DNA from: Eisenbergiella porci
Lineage (GTDB): Bacteria; Bacillota; Clostridia; Lachnospirales; Lachnospiraceae
Length of the DNA: 37,883 bases
Reading direction: 5' to 3'
Assembly (NCBI RefSeq): GCF_009696275.1
Contig: NZ_VUMI01000053.1
Coordinates: 1-37,883, forward strand
Below, piece by piece: positions 17,398-27,382 of the stretch. Position numbers and translations under genes: made by a program. Numbering within the stretch: position 1 is the first letter of the stretch; each line of letters begins with the position of its first letter. Below the pieces are notes generated by a model, which saw only the letters and a list, made by a program, of their open reading frames with translations, had not been told where the DNA came from and ran no database searches.

Positions 17398-17479
17398 GTA
17401 TTGTATTCTTTATTCTGTTTTTATAGCTGCCGCTTCTCCGTCCGGTTATCAGATTCCCGAAATCCGCCGCTAAAAATAA

Positions 17480-18820
17480 CTATTTCTGAAGATTGGCAAA
17501 CTTTGTAAATTCCGGCAGCCATACCAAATCAATGGTGCCGATAGGGCCGTTTCTCTGCTTCGCTATGTTAATTTCCGCAATCCCCTTCTTCTCCGTATCC
17601 GGATTGTAGTAGTCGTCACGGTAAATAAACATAACAACGTCGGCATCCTGCTCAATAGCTCCTGATTCACGCAGATCCGAAAGCATGGGCCTGTGGTCCG
17701 GCCGCTGCTCCACGGCACGGCTCAGCTGGGAAAGCGCCAGCACCGGCACGCTCAGTTCTCTTGCCAGAGCCTTCAGGGAACGGGATATATCTGAAATCTC
17801 CTGTTGCCTGGAATCCGTGCCTCTGCCGCTTCCCGACATTAGCTGGAGGTAATCGATGATTATCATCTTCAAATCCATTTCCAGCTTGAATTTACGGCAT
17901 TTGGAACGCATTTCCGCGATGCTGATACCCGGCGTGTCATCTATGATCAGCTTGGACTGTCCAATCATACCCGCGCTTTCTATCAGCTTCTCCCATTCCA
18001 GATCGGAAAGGTTCCCGGTACGCAGATGCTGGGAATCCACCTTGGACTCCATGGCGAAGAGACGGTTAACAAGCTGTTCCTTACTCATTTCCAGACTGAA
18101 TATAGCCACGCAGTCCCCGGAATGGAACGCCACATACTGGGCAATATTCAGGACAAAAGCAGTCTTTCCCATGGAAGGCCTGGCGGCAATCAGCACCAAA
18201 TCAGAGGGCTGCATGCCTGCGGTCCGATAATCCAGATCAATGAATCCGGTGGCAATTCCGGTTACGCCTCCGCTGTTATGGGACGACTTTTCTATTTTAT
18301 CCATGGCGTTCATGACAACCTCACGGATCGGAACGAAATCTCCGGTATTCCGGCGCTGGACCAAATCAAATACCTTTTTCTCCGTTTCCTCCATGATAAC
18401 TTCCACGCTGTCTTTTCCGGCATAGCAGTTATTGGCTATCTCTTCCATAAGCCGGATCAATCTGCGCAGCACTGACTTTTCCGCCACGATATTGGCATAA
18501 TACTTGATATTGGCCGAGGTGGGAACCGCCGTAATCAGATCCCTGATGAATTCCAGGCTGCTGATTTCCGGCGGCACATCCTTTTCCTTCAGCCGGTTCT
18601 GAAGGGTAACCAGATCCACCGGCTGCCCCTGATCATTGAGTTCCACCATGGAATCGAACAATACACCATAGGACTTGTTGTAAAAATCCTCCCCGCATAT
18701 CATTTCGGATGCGACCACAATCGCTTCTCTGTCCATAATCATGGAACCGATTACGGATTGCTCTGCTTCCATGCTGTGGGGCAATACCCGTTTTAATATA
18801 GCCTCATCCATCGATGCCAT
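17480..18820 (-). CDS. dnaB: Replicative DNA helicase DnaB
   Basis: This 446-residue hexameric helicase unwinds DNA at the fork. The N-terminal domain (LPHSMEAEQSVIGSMIMD onward) binds primase. The RecA-like motor has Walker A at about 213-221 (ARPSMGKTAF), Walker B (MIIIDYLQLM), the LSQLSRAVEQR segment and the C-terminal RNGPIGTI. The ATG at 18820 has AAGGAA at good distance; a TTG two codons upstream at 18826 is unlikely. No intein is present, although DnaB genes often carry one. It follows rplI by about a dozen nucleotides, the usual Firmicutes order. Confidence 0.96.
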   Translation of the reverse strand: MASMDEAILKRVLPHSMEAEQSVIGSMIMDREAIVVASEMICGEDFYNKSYGVLFDSMVELNDQGQPVDLVTLQNRLKEKDVPPEISSLEFIRDLITAVPTSANIKYYANIVAEKSVLRRLIRLMEEIANNCYAGKDSVEVIMEETEKKVFDLVQRRNTGDFVPIREVVMNAMDKIEKSSHNSGGVTGIATGFIDLDYRTAGMQPSDLVLIAARPSMGKTAFVLNIAQYVAFHSGDCVAIFSLEMSKEQLVNRLFAMESKVDSQHLRTGNLSDLEWEKLIESAGMIGQSKLIIDDTPGISIAEMRSKCRKFKLEMDLKMIIIDYLQLMSGSGRGTDSRQQEISDISRSLKALARELSVPVLALSQLSRAVEQRPDHRPMLSDLRESGAIEQDADVVMFIYRDDYYNPDTEKKGIAEINIAKQRNGPIGTIDLVWLPEFTKFANLQK

Positions 18821-18833
18821 TGTCAATTCCTTC

Positions 18834-19277
18834 TTATTCTTCCACTTTTACCTTCAGTTTCCCGGTCACCTGCTGATGCAGTCTCACAGGCACCTCATAA
18901 GTTCCGAAGGCCTTAATTGCATCCGTCAGCTGAATCTTTTTCTTATCGATGTCAACATCGCACTGCTCCTTAAATGCAGTTGCGATTTCCTTGGAAGATA
19001 CGGATCCGAATACTTTTCCGCCCTCTCCCGCTTTCATCTTAATCACAACGGATTTGCTTTCCAAATCTTTGGCAAATGCCTGTGCCGCCTCCAGAATTTC
19101 CTTTGCCTTTCTTTCTTCATTGGCATTCTGGAGCTTCAGATCGTTCAGGTTCTTGGATGTGGCTTCCAGCCCCAGCTTCTTGGGCAGGATAAAGTTTCTG
19201 GCATAGCCGTCGTTTACATTCACAATCTCCCCTTTTTTACCAAGGGCTTTTACATCCTCCAATAATATCACTTTCAT
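18834..19277 (-). CDS. rplI: 50S ribosomal protein L9
   Basis: This 147-residue protein is ribosomal protein L9. The N-terminal rRNA-binding lobe with [20 protein letters not shown] and [13 protein letters not shown] is unmistakable; a long helix and the C-terminal lobe ([17 protein letters not shown]) follow. Its ATG overlaps the TAA stop of gdpP by one base (TAATG), so the two are translationally coupled. The Shine-Dalgarno-like GGAAGG lies inside the end of gdpP. Confidence 0.97.
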   Translation of the reverse strand: MKVILLEDVKALGKKGEIVNVNDGYARNFILPKKLGLEATSKNLNDLKLQNANEERKAKEILEAAQAFAKDLESKSVVIKMKAGEGGKVFGSVSSKEIATAFKEQCDVDIDKKKIQLTDAIKAFGTYEVPVRLHQQVTGKLKVKVEE

Positions 19278-21328
19278 TATTTCAGTTCACCTTCCTCTAT
19301 CATTTTATCCAATGTTCCTTTGATTGTACCGATTACGGACGCTGGCTCCGAACCATCTACCTGGCAGCCTGCCACGTTCATATGGCCGCCGCCGCCCATT
19401 CTTTCCATAATGACCTGTACATTGACCTCGTCTATGGAACGGGCGCTGATATAAATCCGGCCCTGATACTCCGTCAGTACAAAGCTTGCCTTAATCCCCT
19501 TAATATTCAGGAGCTCGTTGGCAGCCTGTGCGCCCACAATCGTGGGGCTCTGAATCCCGTCGCTGCGGCAGATGGAAATCGCATAATCATTTCTGTAAAT
19601 TTCCGCCTGTCCCACGGCATCCGCCTTGGCCTTATACTCAGCCGCATTTTCACGGAACAGCTTCCGGACACGGGTGACATCCGCGCCGTTGCGTCTTAAG
19701 AATGCTGCCGCCTCAAAGGTACGCACGCCGGTCTTCGTCATAAAATTATTGGTATCTATCATGATGCCGGAATACATACAATCGGCTTCCTCGCCTTTGA
19801 TGCGTACCCCGTCATTGATATACTGCAATATTTCGGAAACCATTTCACAGGTAGAAGAAGCATAGGCCTCCACATAGGAAAGCGTTGCGTTCTCGATGGT
19901 TTCCGTTCCCTGCCTGTGATGATCCAGAACCACAATGGACTTACATACCTTCAGCAGCTCAGGACATTCCGTAATACTGGGTTTATTCACATCCACCACC
20001 ACAAGCACCGTGTTATTTCCCGCCGTTTCCAGCGCCTGCTGGCTCTTGAGGAACATATCCGGTTCATACTCCTGGCTGTTCTGGAACATGTCAATCAGCG
20101 GCTGTACGGAGGTGGTGATTTCGTTGATAACGATCTGCGCCTTGCGATCCAGCGTCCTTGCAATCCGGTAAATACCAATAGCCGCGCCGAAGCTGTCCAC
20201 ATCCCCGATCTGATGGCCCATGATAAGGACCCTGTCCTTGCTTGTGATAATTTCCCGCAGCGCATGCGCCTTGACTCGGGCCTTGACTCTGGTGTTCTTC
20301 TCCACCTGCTGGCTCTTCCCGCCATAGTAGCTGATTTGCTCCGGCGTCTTGACAACGGCCTGATCGCCGCCTCTGCCCAGCGCCAGGTCAATGGCTGTCC
20401 TGGAAAATTCATAGTTCTGGGAATAGCTCAGGCCGTCCAGGCCCACGCCGATACTGATGGTAACCGCCATCTCGTTGCCGATATTTACGGTCTTCACATC
20501 CTCCAGAAGTTCGAAACGCTTATCGCTCATCTGAGTGACCGCGCTTTTACGGAGGATAGTCAGATACTTGTCCTTTTCAATCTTTTTGCAGATTCCGTCA
20601 AAACCGGAAATGTACTTATTCACCTTTCTGTCAATCAGGGCGATAAGCAACGATCTCCTCACTTCCTCCACGCTTTCCAGCGCTTCGTCATAATTGTCCA
20701 GATATATCATCCCCACTGCCAGGGACTGATCATCATTCTCCTTCAGGGCGATTTTCAGCGCCGTTTCATCAAACAGATACATGGCATACAGACAGCCCTG
20801 GTACTCCTCCTCGCCGATGATATCACTGTCATCAGCCATTTCCCGGAGTGATATTCTGGTAAACTTGGCAATATACTCGCTCTCCTCATAGGAGATTTCA
20901 AATTCTGCCACGCCTTCCTCCGCTGAAGGGAGCCTGTCCCTTGTTACCGAGGAAAAAAAGGAGGTAACCGAACGCCGCTGGGCTTTTTCATTATGTATTG
21001 CCCTTGCGAATGCATGATTGTACCAGATTATTTTTCCATCCTCATCCAGCAGTGAATACGGCACGGAAAGCTCTCTTAAAAGCTCCTTCTGTATCTGTCC
21101 GTACTGCGTCGCAAAGCTGACCAGCTCATTGATGATAATGGGTCTGTTATACAGCATAAGATACAGGATCATTGCAAAATAAAATACAAGGAAGCAGGTG
21201 AGAAGGAACCCCGCCCGCGTATCCAGAAAATAAATTCCAATGTCCACCAATAAAAGCAAAAGGCCGAGATACATGGATATCTGCATATATATCTTCAGCC
21301 TTCCTTTTAATTTGACTCTTTTCTTCAT
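19277..21328 (-). CDS. gdpP: Cyclic-di-AMP phosphodiesterase GdpP
   Basis: This 683-residue membrane protein degrades the second messenger c-di-AMP. It has two N-terminal membrane helices (about 15-35 and 39-59), a PAS-like domain (~85-170), a degenerate GGDEF domain (~200-325) and a DHH-DHHA1 phosphodiesterase. The catalytic motifs are [11 protein letters not shown] at ~371-381, LDHHR at ~468-472 and [10 protein letters not shown] near the end. The GGDEF signature is replaced by GRGGDQAVV, as usual for GdpP. I choose the ATG at 21328, with GAGG six nt upstream. Longer starts to 21391 lack a site. It is followed by rplI and dnaB, an order kept in many Firmicutes. c-di-AMP controls potassium and osmolyte uptake and cell-wall balance. 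Confidence 0.95.
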   Translation of the reverse strand: MKKRVKLKGRLKIYMQISMYLGLLLLLVDIGIYFLDTRAGFLLTCFLVFYFAMILYLMLYNRPIIINELVSFATQYGQIQKELLRELSVPYSLLDEDGKIIWYNHAFARAIHNEKAQRRSVTSFFSSVTRDRLPSAEEGVAEFEISYEESEYIAKFTRISLREMADDSDIIGEEEYQGCLYAMYLFDETALKIALKENDDQSLAVGMIYLDNYDEALESVEEVRRSLLIALIDRKVNKYISGFDGICKKIEKDKYLTILRKSAVTQMSDKRFELLEDVKTVNIGNEMAVTISIGVGLDGLSYSQNYEFSRTAIDLALGRGGDQAVVKTPEQISYYGGKSQQVEKNTRVKARVKAHALREIITSKDRVLIMGHQIGDVDSFGAAIGIYRIARTLDRKAQIVINEITTSVQPLIDMFQNSQEYEPDMFLKSQQALETAGNNTVLVVVDVNKPSITECPELLKVCKSIVVLDHHRQGTETIENATLSYVEAYASSTCEMVSEILQYINDGVRIKGEEADCMYSGIMIDTNNFMTKTGVRTFEAAAFLRRNGADVTRVRKLFRENAAEYKAKADAVGQAEIYRNDYAISICRSDGIQSPTIVGAQAANELLNIKGIKASFVLTEYQGRIYISARSIDEVNVQVIMERMGGGGHMNVAGCQVDGSEPASVIGTIKGTLDKMIEEGELK

Positions 21329-21683
21329 TCCTATCCTCATCCGTAGTCTGGAGTGTGTCTGAAAATTGATTCCTGTGGATGTAACTGTCAAGTATCCCTG
21401 AAGTTACCAGTAAATACAATATGCAGCTTAAGAAAATGAATCCTCAAACAGGCTCTGAGACAGACCCGGCTGTAAATTCTTCCCGCCGGCGTCAATAAAT
21501 TTCTTCATGTAAAACCGGGGGCCTGGGCCTCCGACACACATATCTTTGATATTATACCATTTTTTAATGCAGAATGCCATACTTTTCGCTTTGTTGGCCT
21601 GCGACGTAAAAGACAATTATTTCCATTTTTTCAACAAAAAACAGCTGCCGGATGAATTTCCGACAGCCGCTTTGCTTTTAATA
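21329..21683. other. Spacer upstream of gdpP
   Basis: This gap of about 355 nt holds the rpsR terminator near its right end and otherwise no convincing gene. An open frame at 21428-21616 (minus) has no ribosome site and looks random. Confidence 0.4.
21636..21669 (-). terminator. Terminator after rpsR
   Basis: On the minus strand the stem pairs CGGCTGTCGGA with TCCGGCAGCTG (two G-U pairs), with TTTTTT after it (complement of 21636-21641). It closes the rpsF-ssb-rpsR transcript. Confidence 0.8.
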
Positions 21684-21947
21684 TTAGTCTGCTACGTAAG
21701 GCATAAGTGCAAGATGTCTTGCGCGCTTGATAGCAACAGTAAGTGCTCTCTGATGCTTTGCACAGTTTCCGGTGATTCTTCTGGGAAGGATTTTTCCTCT
21801 TTCGGAAACGTATCTTTTTAATTTATTTACATCTTTGTAATCAATTGTATTATCTTTACCGCAGAATACGCAAACTTTTTTTCTTCTGCGCATGCCGCCT
21901 CTTCTCTTCATTGGAGAATCAGATCTCTCTGCTTTATTATAAGCCAT
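21684..21947 (-). CDS. rpsR: 30S ribosomal protein S18
   Basis: This 87-residue protein is ribosomal protein S18. It carries the zinc-type pattern [15 protein letters not shown] with a second Cys-His pair in [10 protein letters not shown], so this is likely a zinc-binding form of S18. AGGAGG precedes the ATG at 21947; the longer open frame to 22049 has an unrelated leader. It is the last gene of the rpsF-ssb-rpsR operon and partners S6 in the small subunit platform. Confidence 0.97.
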   Translation of the reverse strand: MAYNKAERSDSPMKRRGGMRRRKKVCVFCGKDNTIDYKDVNKLKRYVSERGKILPRRITGNCAKHQRALTVAIKRARHLALMPYVAD

Positions 21948-22056
21948 AGTATTGCCTCCTATCTGAATCATATAAATCTGTCCGGCCAGTCCGCCCGCAA
22001 GTTCCCTTCCACGGCACCGGTCCTCTGGAAACCGGGGCCGGACAGTCACAATTGCA

Positions 22057-22512
22057 TTAGTTAAACGGCAGTTCCTCGTCGATTCCGTCCGGAATGTTCA
22101 TGAAACCATCGCCCGGTGCGCTCGGTTCAGGTCTGGATACCTGTGCGGTATAACCGCCGGAATAACCCCCGTCGTTATTCGCCGCAGCATTCTTGCTCTC
22201 TGCAAACTCCTGATCTTCCACAACCACGTCGGTAGTGTAAACCTTAACGCCATCCTTATTCGTATAGCTGCCAGTCTGGATACGGCCTGTTACAACGACC
22301 TTCGTACCTTTACGGAGATACTTCTCTGCGAATTCCGCGCTTCTGCCGAATGCAACGCATCCGATAAAATCTGCTGAATTCTCATCGTTGTTGCGGTTGA
22401 ATCTTCTGTCAACCGCCAGTGTATACCTGGCAATTGCCGTTGCGCTCTCTCCCTGGGAATATCTCACTTCAGGATCCCTGGTTAAACGTCCCATAAGAAT
22501 TACTTTATTCAT
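22057..22512 (-). CDS. ssb: Single-stranded DNA-binding protein
   Basis: This 151-residue SSB has the OB-fold start [18 protein letters not shown], the [18 protein letters not shown] core strand and [17 protein letters not shown]. The linker is Gly/Asn/Ser-rich, and the end is the acidic tail DEELPFN that recruits repair and replication partners. It lies between rpsF and rpsR, the order conserved across Firmicutes and many other bacteria. AGGAGG lies 5 nt before the ATG. Confidence 0.97.
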   Translation of the reverse strand: MNKVILMGRLTRDPEVRYSQGESATAIARYTLAVDRRFNRNNDENSADFIGCVAFGRSAEFAEKYLRKGTKVVVTGRIQTGSYTNKDGVKVYTTDVVVEDQEFAESKNAAANNDGGYSGGYTAQVSRPEPSAPGDGFMNIPDGIDEELPFN

Positions 22513-22607
22513 ATTACCTCCTGTACTGCGAATGCATCCTCAGTACAAATCAAGAAAGCACACCGCATTCGAAAGAAAGCATCTGCCTTCTTTACAAAAT
22601 CCACTGA

Positions 22608-22898
22608 TTATGCTTCTTCGCGCTTAACAACTAAATATCTCATAACGTTGTCCATAATGCGAATACGGCTTTCGATTTCTGCCGGTGCAGAAGTCGGAGC
22701 GTCGAACTGAACTACGTAATAGAAGCCTTCTTTCATTTTCTGGATTTCGTAAGCAAGTCTTCTCTTACCCCATTCATCAACGTTTGTAATTGTGCCGCCG
22801 AATCTTTCGATCAGAGCCTTGCACTTGTCCACAACTGCAGCTCTTTCGTCGTCTTCGATTTTCGCATTCACAACAAATGTTAATTCATATTTGCTCAT
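22608..22898 (-). CDS. rpsF: 30S ribosomal protein S6
   Basis: This 96-residue protein is ribosomal protein S6 with the ferredoxin-like fold: MSKYELTFVVNAKIED, then GKRRLAYEIQKMKEGFYYVV. AAAGGAGG stands 8 nt before the ATG. It starts the operon rpsF-ssb-rpsR. In many bacteria an S6:S18 binding hairpin in the leader controls this operon; the leader here has a GC-rich region near 22915-22945 but I could not match that motif with confidence. Confidence 0.97.
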   Translation of the reverse strand: MSKYELTFVVNAKIEDDERAAVVDKCKALIERFGGTITNVDEWGKRRLAYEIQKMKEGFYYVVQFDAPTSAPAEIESRIRIMDNVMRYLVVKREEA

Positions 22899-22967
22899 GC
22901 TAGTTACCTCCTTTTGGTCTCTGGCCCCCTGCCCGGGAGCAAGGAAATTTATATATCACAAGATAAT

Positions 22968-22996
22968 ATCATATCATAGAAATCCAGCGATTTCAA
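22968..22996 (-). promoter_or_regulatory. Promoter of the rpsF-ssb-rpsR operon
   Basis: On the minus strand TTGAAA (complement of 22991-22996) and TATGAT (complement of 22968-22973) are spaced by 17 nt. It overlaps the end of the DUF951 gene. Confidence 0.65.
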
Positions 22997-23175
22997 GCCT
23001 TTTCCCGGATTTCCCGGACATTTTTTTCCACAAGCTTCCTGGGAACCATGATCTGATGGCCGCAGCCCAGACACTTGAGCCTGAAGTCGGCGCCCACCCG
23101 CAGGACCTCCCATTCCCTGCTACCGCAGGGGTGCTGTTTTTTCAGTTTTACAATATTCCCTACCTGGATATCCAT
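22993..23175 (-). CDS. DUF951 domain protein
   Basis: This 60-residue protein matches the DUF951 family. It has the pattern DIQVGNIVKLKKQHPCGSREWEV and LKCLGCGHQIMVPRKLVE, with Cys residues in HPCG and CLGCG that probably hold zinc. The function is unknown; in Firmicutes the gene usually lies close to rpsF or to ychF, which agrees with this position. A GGTGGG stretch lies upstream of the ATG. Confidence 0.9.
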   Translation of the reverse strand: MDIQVGNIVKLKKQHPCGSREWEVLRVGADFRLKCLGCGHQIMVPRKLVEKNVREIREKA

Positions 23176-23190
23176 ATTGTCATCCCACCT

Positions 23191-23302
23191 CTATTCCCGC
23201 AGACAGCAGACCGGCCCTCAATGCTCCCATCACCCTCAGGCAGCCCTCCGTCGCCCGATGTCCCTGTATGCATTGTACCGATGCTGTCCTGCGGGGTATT
23301 TC
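23191..23302 (+). repeat. Possible degenerate copy of the dispersed repeat
   Basis: This gap between the sirtuin and DUF951 genes begins with CTATTCCCGC and ends with GCGGGGTATTT, the same boundary motifs as copies A and C of the dispersed repeat. The inside is GC-rich and palindromic in part but lacks the CAACGAGCCAA and GACTGCCGCGAGGG cores. It may be a decayed copy or chance. Confidence 0.35.
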
Positions 23303-23305
23303 ACT

Positions 23306-24022
23306 CTACAGTCGGGAGAAAATCTCCCCGATACTGCCCTGCACCACCAAATCCGCCTGTGCATCCCTGGACGTTGGCGTTTTGTTCACAAGTACCAGCT
23401 TATTTCCTTCATAATAGTCAATCAGTCCTGCCGCCGGGTACACCGCAAGGGAGGTTCCTCCTATGATAAGCACATCCGCCCTGCTGATATATTCCACGGC
23501 CCGGGTCAGCGTCCTGTTATCAAGTCCTTCCTCATAAAGCACCACATCCGGCTTAATCGTGCCGCCGCAGCTGCACTTCGGAACGCCTTCCGTATGCAGC
23601 ATATATTCCGCATCATAAAATCTATGACAGCGCTCACAGTAATTCCTGTGCACGCTTCCGTGCAGCTCCAGCACATTTCTGCTTCCTGCCAGCTGATGCA
23701 GGCCGTCTATGTTCTGGGTGATAACCGCCTTCAGCTTTCCCTTTGCTTCCCATTCGGCCAGCTTTCTGTGTGCGGCATTGGGCTTTGCGTCAAGGCACAG
23801 CATCTTATCTCTGTAAAAACGGAAAAACTCTTCCGGCATCCTCCGGTAAAAGGTATGGCTGAGAATTGTTTCCGGAGGATAATCATAATTCTGGTTATAC
23901 AGCCCGTCCACACTTCTGAAATCCGGTATTCCGCTTTCTGTTGAGACTCCCGCCCCTCCGAAAAAAACGATATTATCCGTCTCGTCAATAATTTTTTTCA
24001 GTTTTTCCCAAGCTTCTTCCAT
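23306..24022 (-). CDS. NAD-dependent protein deacylase (sirtuin)
   Basis: This 238-residue Sir2-family enzyme removes acyl groups from lysines using NAD. It has GAGVSTESGIPDFRS for NAD binding, the catalytic TQNIDGLHQLAG region and the active His in LELHGSV. A four-Cys zinc site (CERCHRFYDAE and PKCSCGG) and IIGGTSLAVYPA follow. The start at 24022 (MEEAWEKLKK) fits the family; a longer open frame to 24235 overlaps the hemerythrin gene. In bacteria such enzymes, often named CobB, activate acetyl-CoA synthetase. Class III-type Tyr/Arg residues that mark desuccinylases were not checked. Confidence 0.93.
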   Translation of the reverse strand: MEEAWEKLKKIIDETDNIVFFGGAGVSTESGIPDFRSVDGLYNQNYDYPPETILSHTFYRRMPEEFFRFYRDKMLCLDAKPNAAHRKLAEWEAKGKLKAVITQNIDGLHQLAGSRNVLELHGSVHRNYCERCHRFYDAEYMLHTEGVPKCSCGGTIKPDVVLYEEGLDNRTLTRAVEYISRADVLIIGGTSLAVYPAAGLIDYYEGNKLVLVNKTPTSRDAQADLVVQGSIGEIFSRL

Positions 24023-24156
24023 TCCCTCTTCCTTTCCGCATTCCGTCCGGAATGCCCTGCTGTCTCCCGCATGTACAGCCGGCCGCCGCCATAACGGACC
24101 ATCCTCTCCCGCACACCCTTCTGCGCCGCAACAGAACGGCAGCGCCGTCCTGCTGC

Positions 24157-24591
24157 CTACGGTGCTGCCGTCTGATGCGTCTTCGCAAATTCCACGTACT
24201 TCATGTCTTCCTGGGTGATATGCACCTTCCACCATTCCTGCAGGTACTCAAATACCTCTCCCAGCATCTCGTCCTGCGTATCCAGGGAAAGCTGCGGCAC
24301 ACGTTCTGTAAATTCCTGTATTTTCCTGCTGAAGTCCTCATGGTGCCTGATATGTTCCTCCAGCCTGTCATAGCCAATCTCCCGCATGTACTCTTCCTCG
24401 TAGGCAAAATGCTCTGCGGTATGGAAACTCAGGTCTTCCAGAATCCTGTTGATATCGGCACATTTAAACAGCATGTTCTCGTCCGTGAAAAGCTGGTAAG
24501 CTCTCTGCGTATGGTCCAGCATTCTCGCATGCTGCTGATCAATTGTTTCGTTTCCTGTACGGTATTCATCGCTGACTTCATAATGCTTCAT
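24157..24591 (-). CDS. Bacteriohemerythrin
   Basis: This 144-residue protein is a single hemerythrin domain with a non-heme di-iron site. Ligand residues are seen in DQQHARML (His21), HTAEHFAYEEEYM (His61 and Glu65), EHIRHHEDF (His80 and His84) and HITQEDMKY (His then Asp five residues later). It would bind or sense oxygen or store iron. In an anaerobe it may help protect oxygen-labile enzymes. CGGAG precedes the ATG. It ends about 135 nt before the sirtuin on the same strand. Confidence 0.92.
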   Translation of the reverse strand: MKHYEVSDEYRTGNETIDQQHARMLDHTQRAYQLFTDENMLFKCADINRILEDLSFHTAEHFAYEEEYMREIGYDRLEEHIRHHEDFSRKIQEFTERVPQLSLDTQDEMLGEVFEYLQEWWKVHITQEDMKYVEFAKTHQTAAP

Positions 24592-24927
24592 TCTCCGGTA
24601 ACCCCACTTCCTTTTTCATTTTCCGTTCTGAATCCTGCCGCAGCGCCGCGCGTCTTCCCCCTCTGAAGGACTGCGGCACTTACGAATGTGAGATTAGTAT
24701 AGCACAACTTTTTTTCTTTGAATACCGTATTATATCAAACGAAAAAAGTTAATTTTTTATCAAAGTCGCGGGGAGGGGCCGTTCCGCCTTACATGTTCCG
24801 AAGCGGGCGGCTGCAGAGGGAAGTCGTATTTTCCTTTTGGTCCAAAGTGCATATAATGGATTACGGGCTATTTTGTCTGAATAACAGGGTGCCGGCAGAT
24901 GGTATGGCGGCGCCGGAAGAAGGGTTT

Positions 24928-25575
24928 ATGAAAAAAATTGTGATTGCCGGGAATTCCGGCAGTACGGAGAATTATGCGGAGGCGCTCACAAGGCTTGGCG
25001 CTTCGTGCACTGTTACGACAGACTGCCGGTTTGCCGGGGATTTTGACGCATTGCTTCTTCCCGGGGGCGGCGATATCGATCCTGTTCTGTTTGGAGAGAG
25101 CGACCATGGATCCCGGAAAATTGAACCTAGGCTTGACAGGAAGCAGCTTGCCATGCTGGATGCTTTTGTTCGCCTTTCCAGGCCGGTCCTGGGGATTTGT
25201 AAGGGCATGCAGATTATCAATGTTTATTTTGGCGGCGGCGTAATACAGGATCTGCCCACTAATTATGCACATCAGTATGACGGCAGGGATCAGGTCCATC
25301 CCAGCCATGCGGTTCCCGGATCCATATTTCATCAGCTGTACGGCGCAGATTTTAATGTGAACAGCGCGCATCATCAGGGCATTGGTTCCCCGGGGCGGGG
25401 CCTGTCTGTGGTTCAATATGCGCCTGATGGCGTGGCCGAAGGCATTGTGCATGAAAATCTGCCTGTTATCGGTGTGCAATGGCATCCTGAACGTATGTGT
25501 TTTGCCCGCAGGCGTGAAGACACTCCTGACGGAAGTCTTCTCCTGTCACATTTTCTTTCGCTTACCGTTTCGTGA
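24928..25575 (+). CDS. Class I glutamine amidotransferase-like hydrolase (PuuD-like)
   Basis: This 215-residue protein is a gamma-glutamyl-gamma-aminobutyrate hydrolase-like peptidase C26. The nucleophile is Cys91 in VLGICKGMQIINVYFGG, with His and Glu in GVQWHPER and the early segment ALLLPGGGDIDPVLFGE. Such enzymes hydrolyse gamma-glutamyl amides in polyamine breakdown or other pathways. The true substrate is unknown, since no other polyamine genes are near. The ATG at 24928 with AGAAGGG upstream fits the family start; the open frame to 24718 has no such leader in relatives. Its last 14 nt overlap the convergent DUF5722 gene. Confidence 0.88.
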   Translation: MKKIVIAGNSGSTENYAEALTRLGASCTVTTDCRFAGDFDALLLPGGGDIDPVLFGESDHGSRKIEPRLDRKQLAMLDAFVRLSRPVLGICKGMQIINVYFGGGVIQDLPTNYAHQYDGRDQVHPSHAVPGSIFHQLYGADFNVNSAHHQGIGSPGRGLSVVQYAPDGVAEGIVHENLPVIGVQWHPERMCFARRREDTPDGSLLLSHFLSLTVS

Positions 25576-27382
25576 TTACCTGGTCCCAGCTCTGGATTCC
25601 AAGATAATTTCTTGCAAATTCCGTGTAAGCATCCGCCTCCCCGGTATCAATATATTTAAAAGTATCATATATGTATTTCCTGCGCCCGTTCTGGTAGGAA
25701 AGTCCCAGGGCAAGCCCCTGGGCCACCTCCTCGGCCGCATCTGTTTCTCTGGATAAAATCATGGCATCAATATACTGATTGTTTTCCGCAATATAGTAGG
25801 CATAGGCAAAGGCCGCCGCCTGCACATCCTCCCCGTAGGTGGAGGTGAAGCCCATTTCACTCAGCAGGACCGGGCGTACCTCTCCGTCAGGCATCAGGAA
25901 CTCCTGCTTCTGCAGATAGCTGGTAATGACGTCAATATTGTAAATGGTTACCATGGAGGTGTCCTCGGTTTCCAGCACCAGTTCCCCTGCCTCTCCCGAC
26001 AGATCCCAGAATTTCGGCCAGGTCATGGGGACGGAATAAGGATGGTGGGCAAGCCCCCAGTCGAAGTTTCCCTCCGCCTTCACGCATTCATTAAAAACAT
26101 CCAGCAGATCCTTGGAATCATAGCTGCTGTTGGAGCTGAGATTCCTGTTCCATTGCTGATCCAGGGAAATATAAATTTTGGCGTTGGCATTATGGCTTTT
26201 AATTCCATTATAAAACAGTCTTACCGCCTGCGCGTACTCCCTGGCATAAGGCACAATGTCAATATACTTCATATAATTCCAGGTAGAGCGCACATTCACT
26301 TCATTTCCGATAATCCAGTTCATCACTATGCCATGGGTGTTGTCCCGGTATCTTTCCGCCAGGAACGCCGCTATTGCCTCCAGATAGTCCGTCCCCTCTT
26401 TTTCCGCCGCATTAAATGCATAATAGTAAGCGCTGCCGCCCCGGGAAAGCGGATGGATCAGCTGCGGGTAGGCATCCGACTTATTGTTCAGGAGAATTGC
26501 CGTAATGATAATACCTTTTTCCGTCAGGGTACGGAATACATAATCATACTCCGACACCACATGGCCATTCAATGTGTAATCCTTTCCGTTATAGGTATAT
26601 GTAATCGTCGGATAATCACTGTGCGTACTGGGACCCAGCAGCCTGGAAATAGGGATATTATAGGCCGCATGCTTCACCCCCAGATCATCCAGCTCCGAAG
26701 TGCCCAGCTTCTGCGGATCCACAAGCAGTCCCTTGATGGATTCAGCTTCCGGAAACGGCTCCGAATAATCGGCCAGGGCCTCCGGATTCGTAATATAGCG
26801 GGGACTGCTCACAATTTCATATTTCCCGTCCTTCTTCACCGCCACAACAAACTTGGAATACAGCCGGGATTTTTCCGTGTTTTCATATAATTTGGCCGAC
26901 AGCTGAAAGTTTTCCTTCATTCCTGACCAGGCGATATATTTTTTATTTTCCCCTATGGCATCCTCATAGGTTTCCAGTTCAAACAGATAAAAATTGTGAT
27001 CATCGCTTTCCGGCAGCTCCTTCACCACGCCGCTCACCGTAAACTGCCCGCCGCCTGAAAGGATTTCACAGGCCTGGATTTGCACCGGGAAATCCCTGGG
27101 CTCCTCCTGATTATCTGAAAAGACATCTCCCTCTGCTGCTTCCATGCCTTCAGCGTTTTCCGCCGTCCTTCTCTCTGCCTCCGGGATGACAGAAACCTGC
27201 ATCCTGCTTTTGCCTTTAAATAGGAATACCCCGGCAATTCCCAGCACGGAAAAAATGAGAAACAGTGCTGCCGCATACATAAAACCTGCCCTGTTCCCCA
27301 TTTTTTTCTTCCGCTTATTCCGCCCGTCCGTCTGCGCCCGGGGCTCGCCGTCCTTATTCTGATCCTGATTCATCTTTGCCAT
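25562..27382 (-). CDS. DUF5722 membrane-anchored glycosidase-like protein
   Basis: This 606-residue protein has a basic N-terminus, a membrane anchor at about 33-55, a linker rich in Glu and Ala, a beta-rich domain (~95-200) and a TIM-barrel-like domain that resembles DUF5722 and GH-A clan glycosidases. The candidate acid/base is the Glu in NWIIGNEVNVRS and the nucleophile the Glu in VLLSEMGFTS, spaced as in that clan. The substrate is unknown. Such proteins occur in gut Clostridia that break down host or plant glycans. AGGAACAGG lies before the ATG. The stop overlaps the convergent amidotransferase gene. Confidence 0.82.
   Translation of the reverse strand: MAKMNQDQNKDGEPRAQTDGRNKRKKKMGNRAGFMYAAALFLIFSVLGIAGVFLFKGKSRMQVSVIPEAERRTAENAEGMEAAEGDVFSDNQEEPRDFPVQIQACEILSGGGQFTVSGVVKELPESDDHNFYLFELETYEDAIGENKKYIAWSGMKENFQLSAKLYENTEKSRLYSKFVVAVKKDGKYEIVSSPRYITNPEALADYSEPFPEAESIKGLLVDPQKLGTSELDDLGVKHAAYNIPISRLLGPSTHSDYPTITYTYNGKDYTLNGHVVSEYDYVFRTLTEKGIIITAILLNNKSDAYPQLIHPLSRGGSAYYYAFNAAEKEGTDYLEAIAAFLAERYRDNTHGIVMNWIIGNEVNVRSTWNYMKYIDIVPYAREYAQAVRLFYNGIKSHNANAKIYISLDQQWNRNLSSNSSYDSKDLLDVFNECVKAEGNFDWGLAHHPYSVPMTWPKFWDLSGEAGELVLETEDTSMVTIYNIDVITSYLQKQEFLMPDGEVRPVLLSEMGFTSTYGEDVQAAAFAYAYYIAENNQYIDAMILSRETDAAEEVAQGLALGLSYQNGRRKYIYDTFKYIDTGEADAYTEFARNYLGIQSWDQVITKR

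Noticed and set aside
21428-21616. Open frame of 62 residues on the minus strand between gdpP and rpsR
   Set aside because: No ribosome binding site, no recognisable family and overlap with a likely promoter region.
22899-22990. S6:S18 autoregulatory leader hairpin upstream of rpsF
   Set aside because: The operon is of the type that often has it, but I could not match the conserved CCG bulge and stem in the leader.
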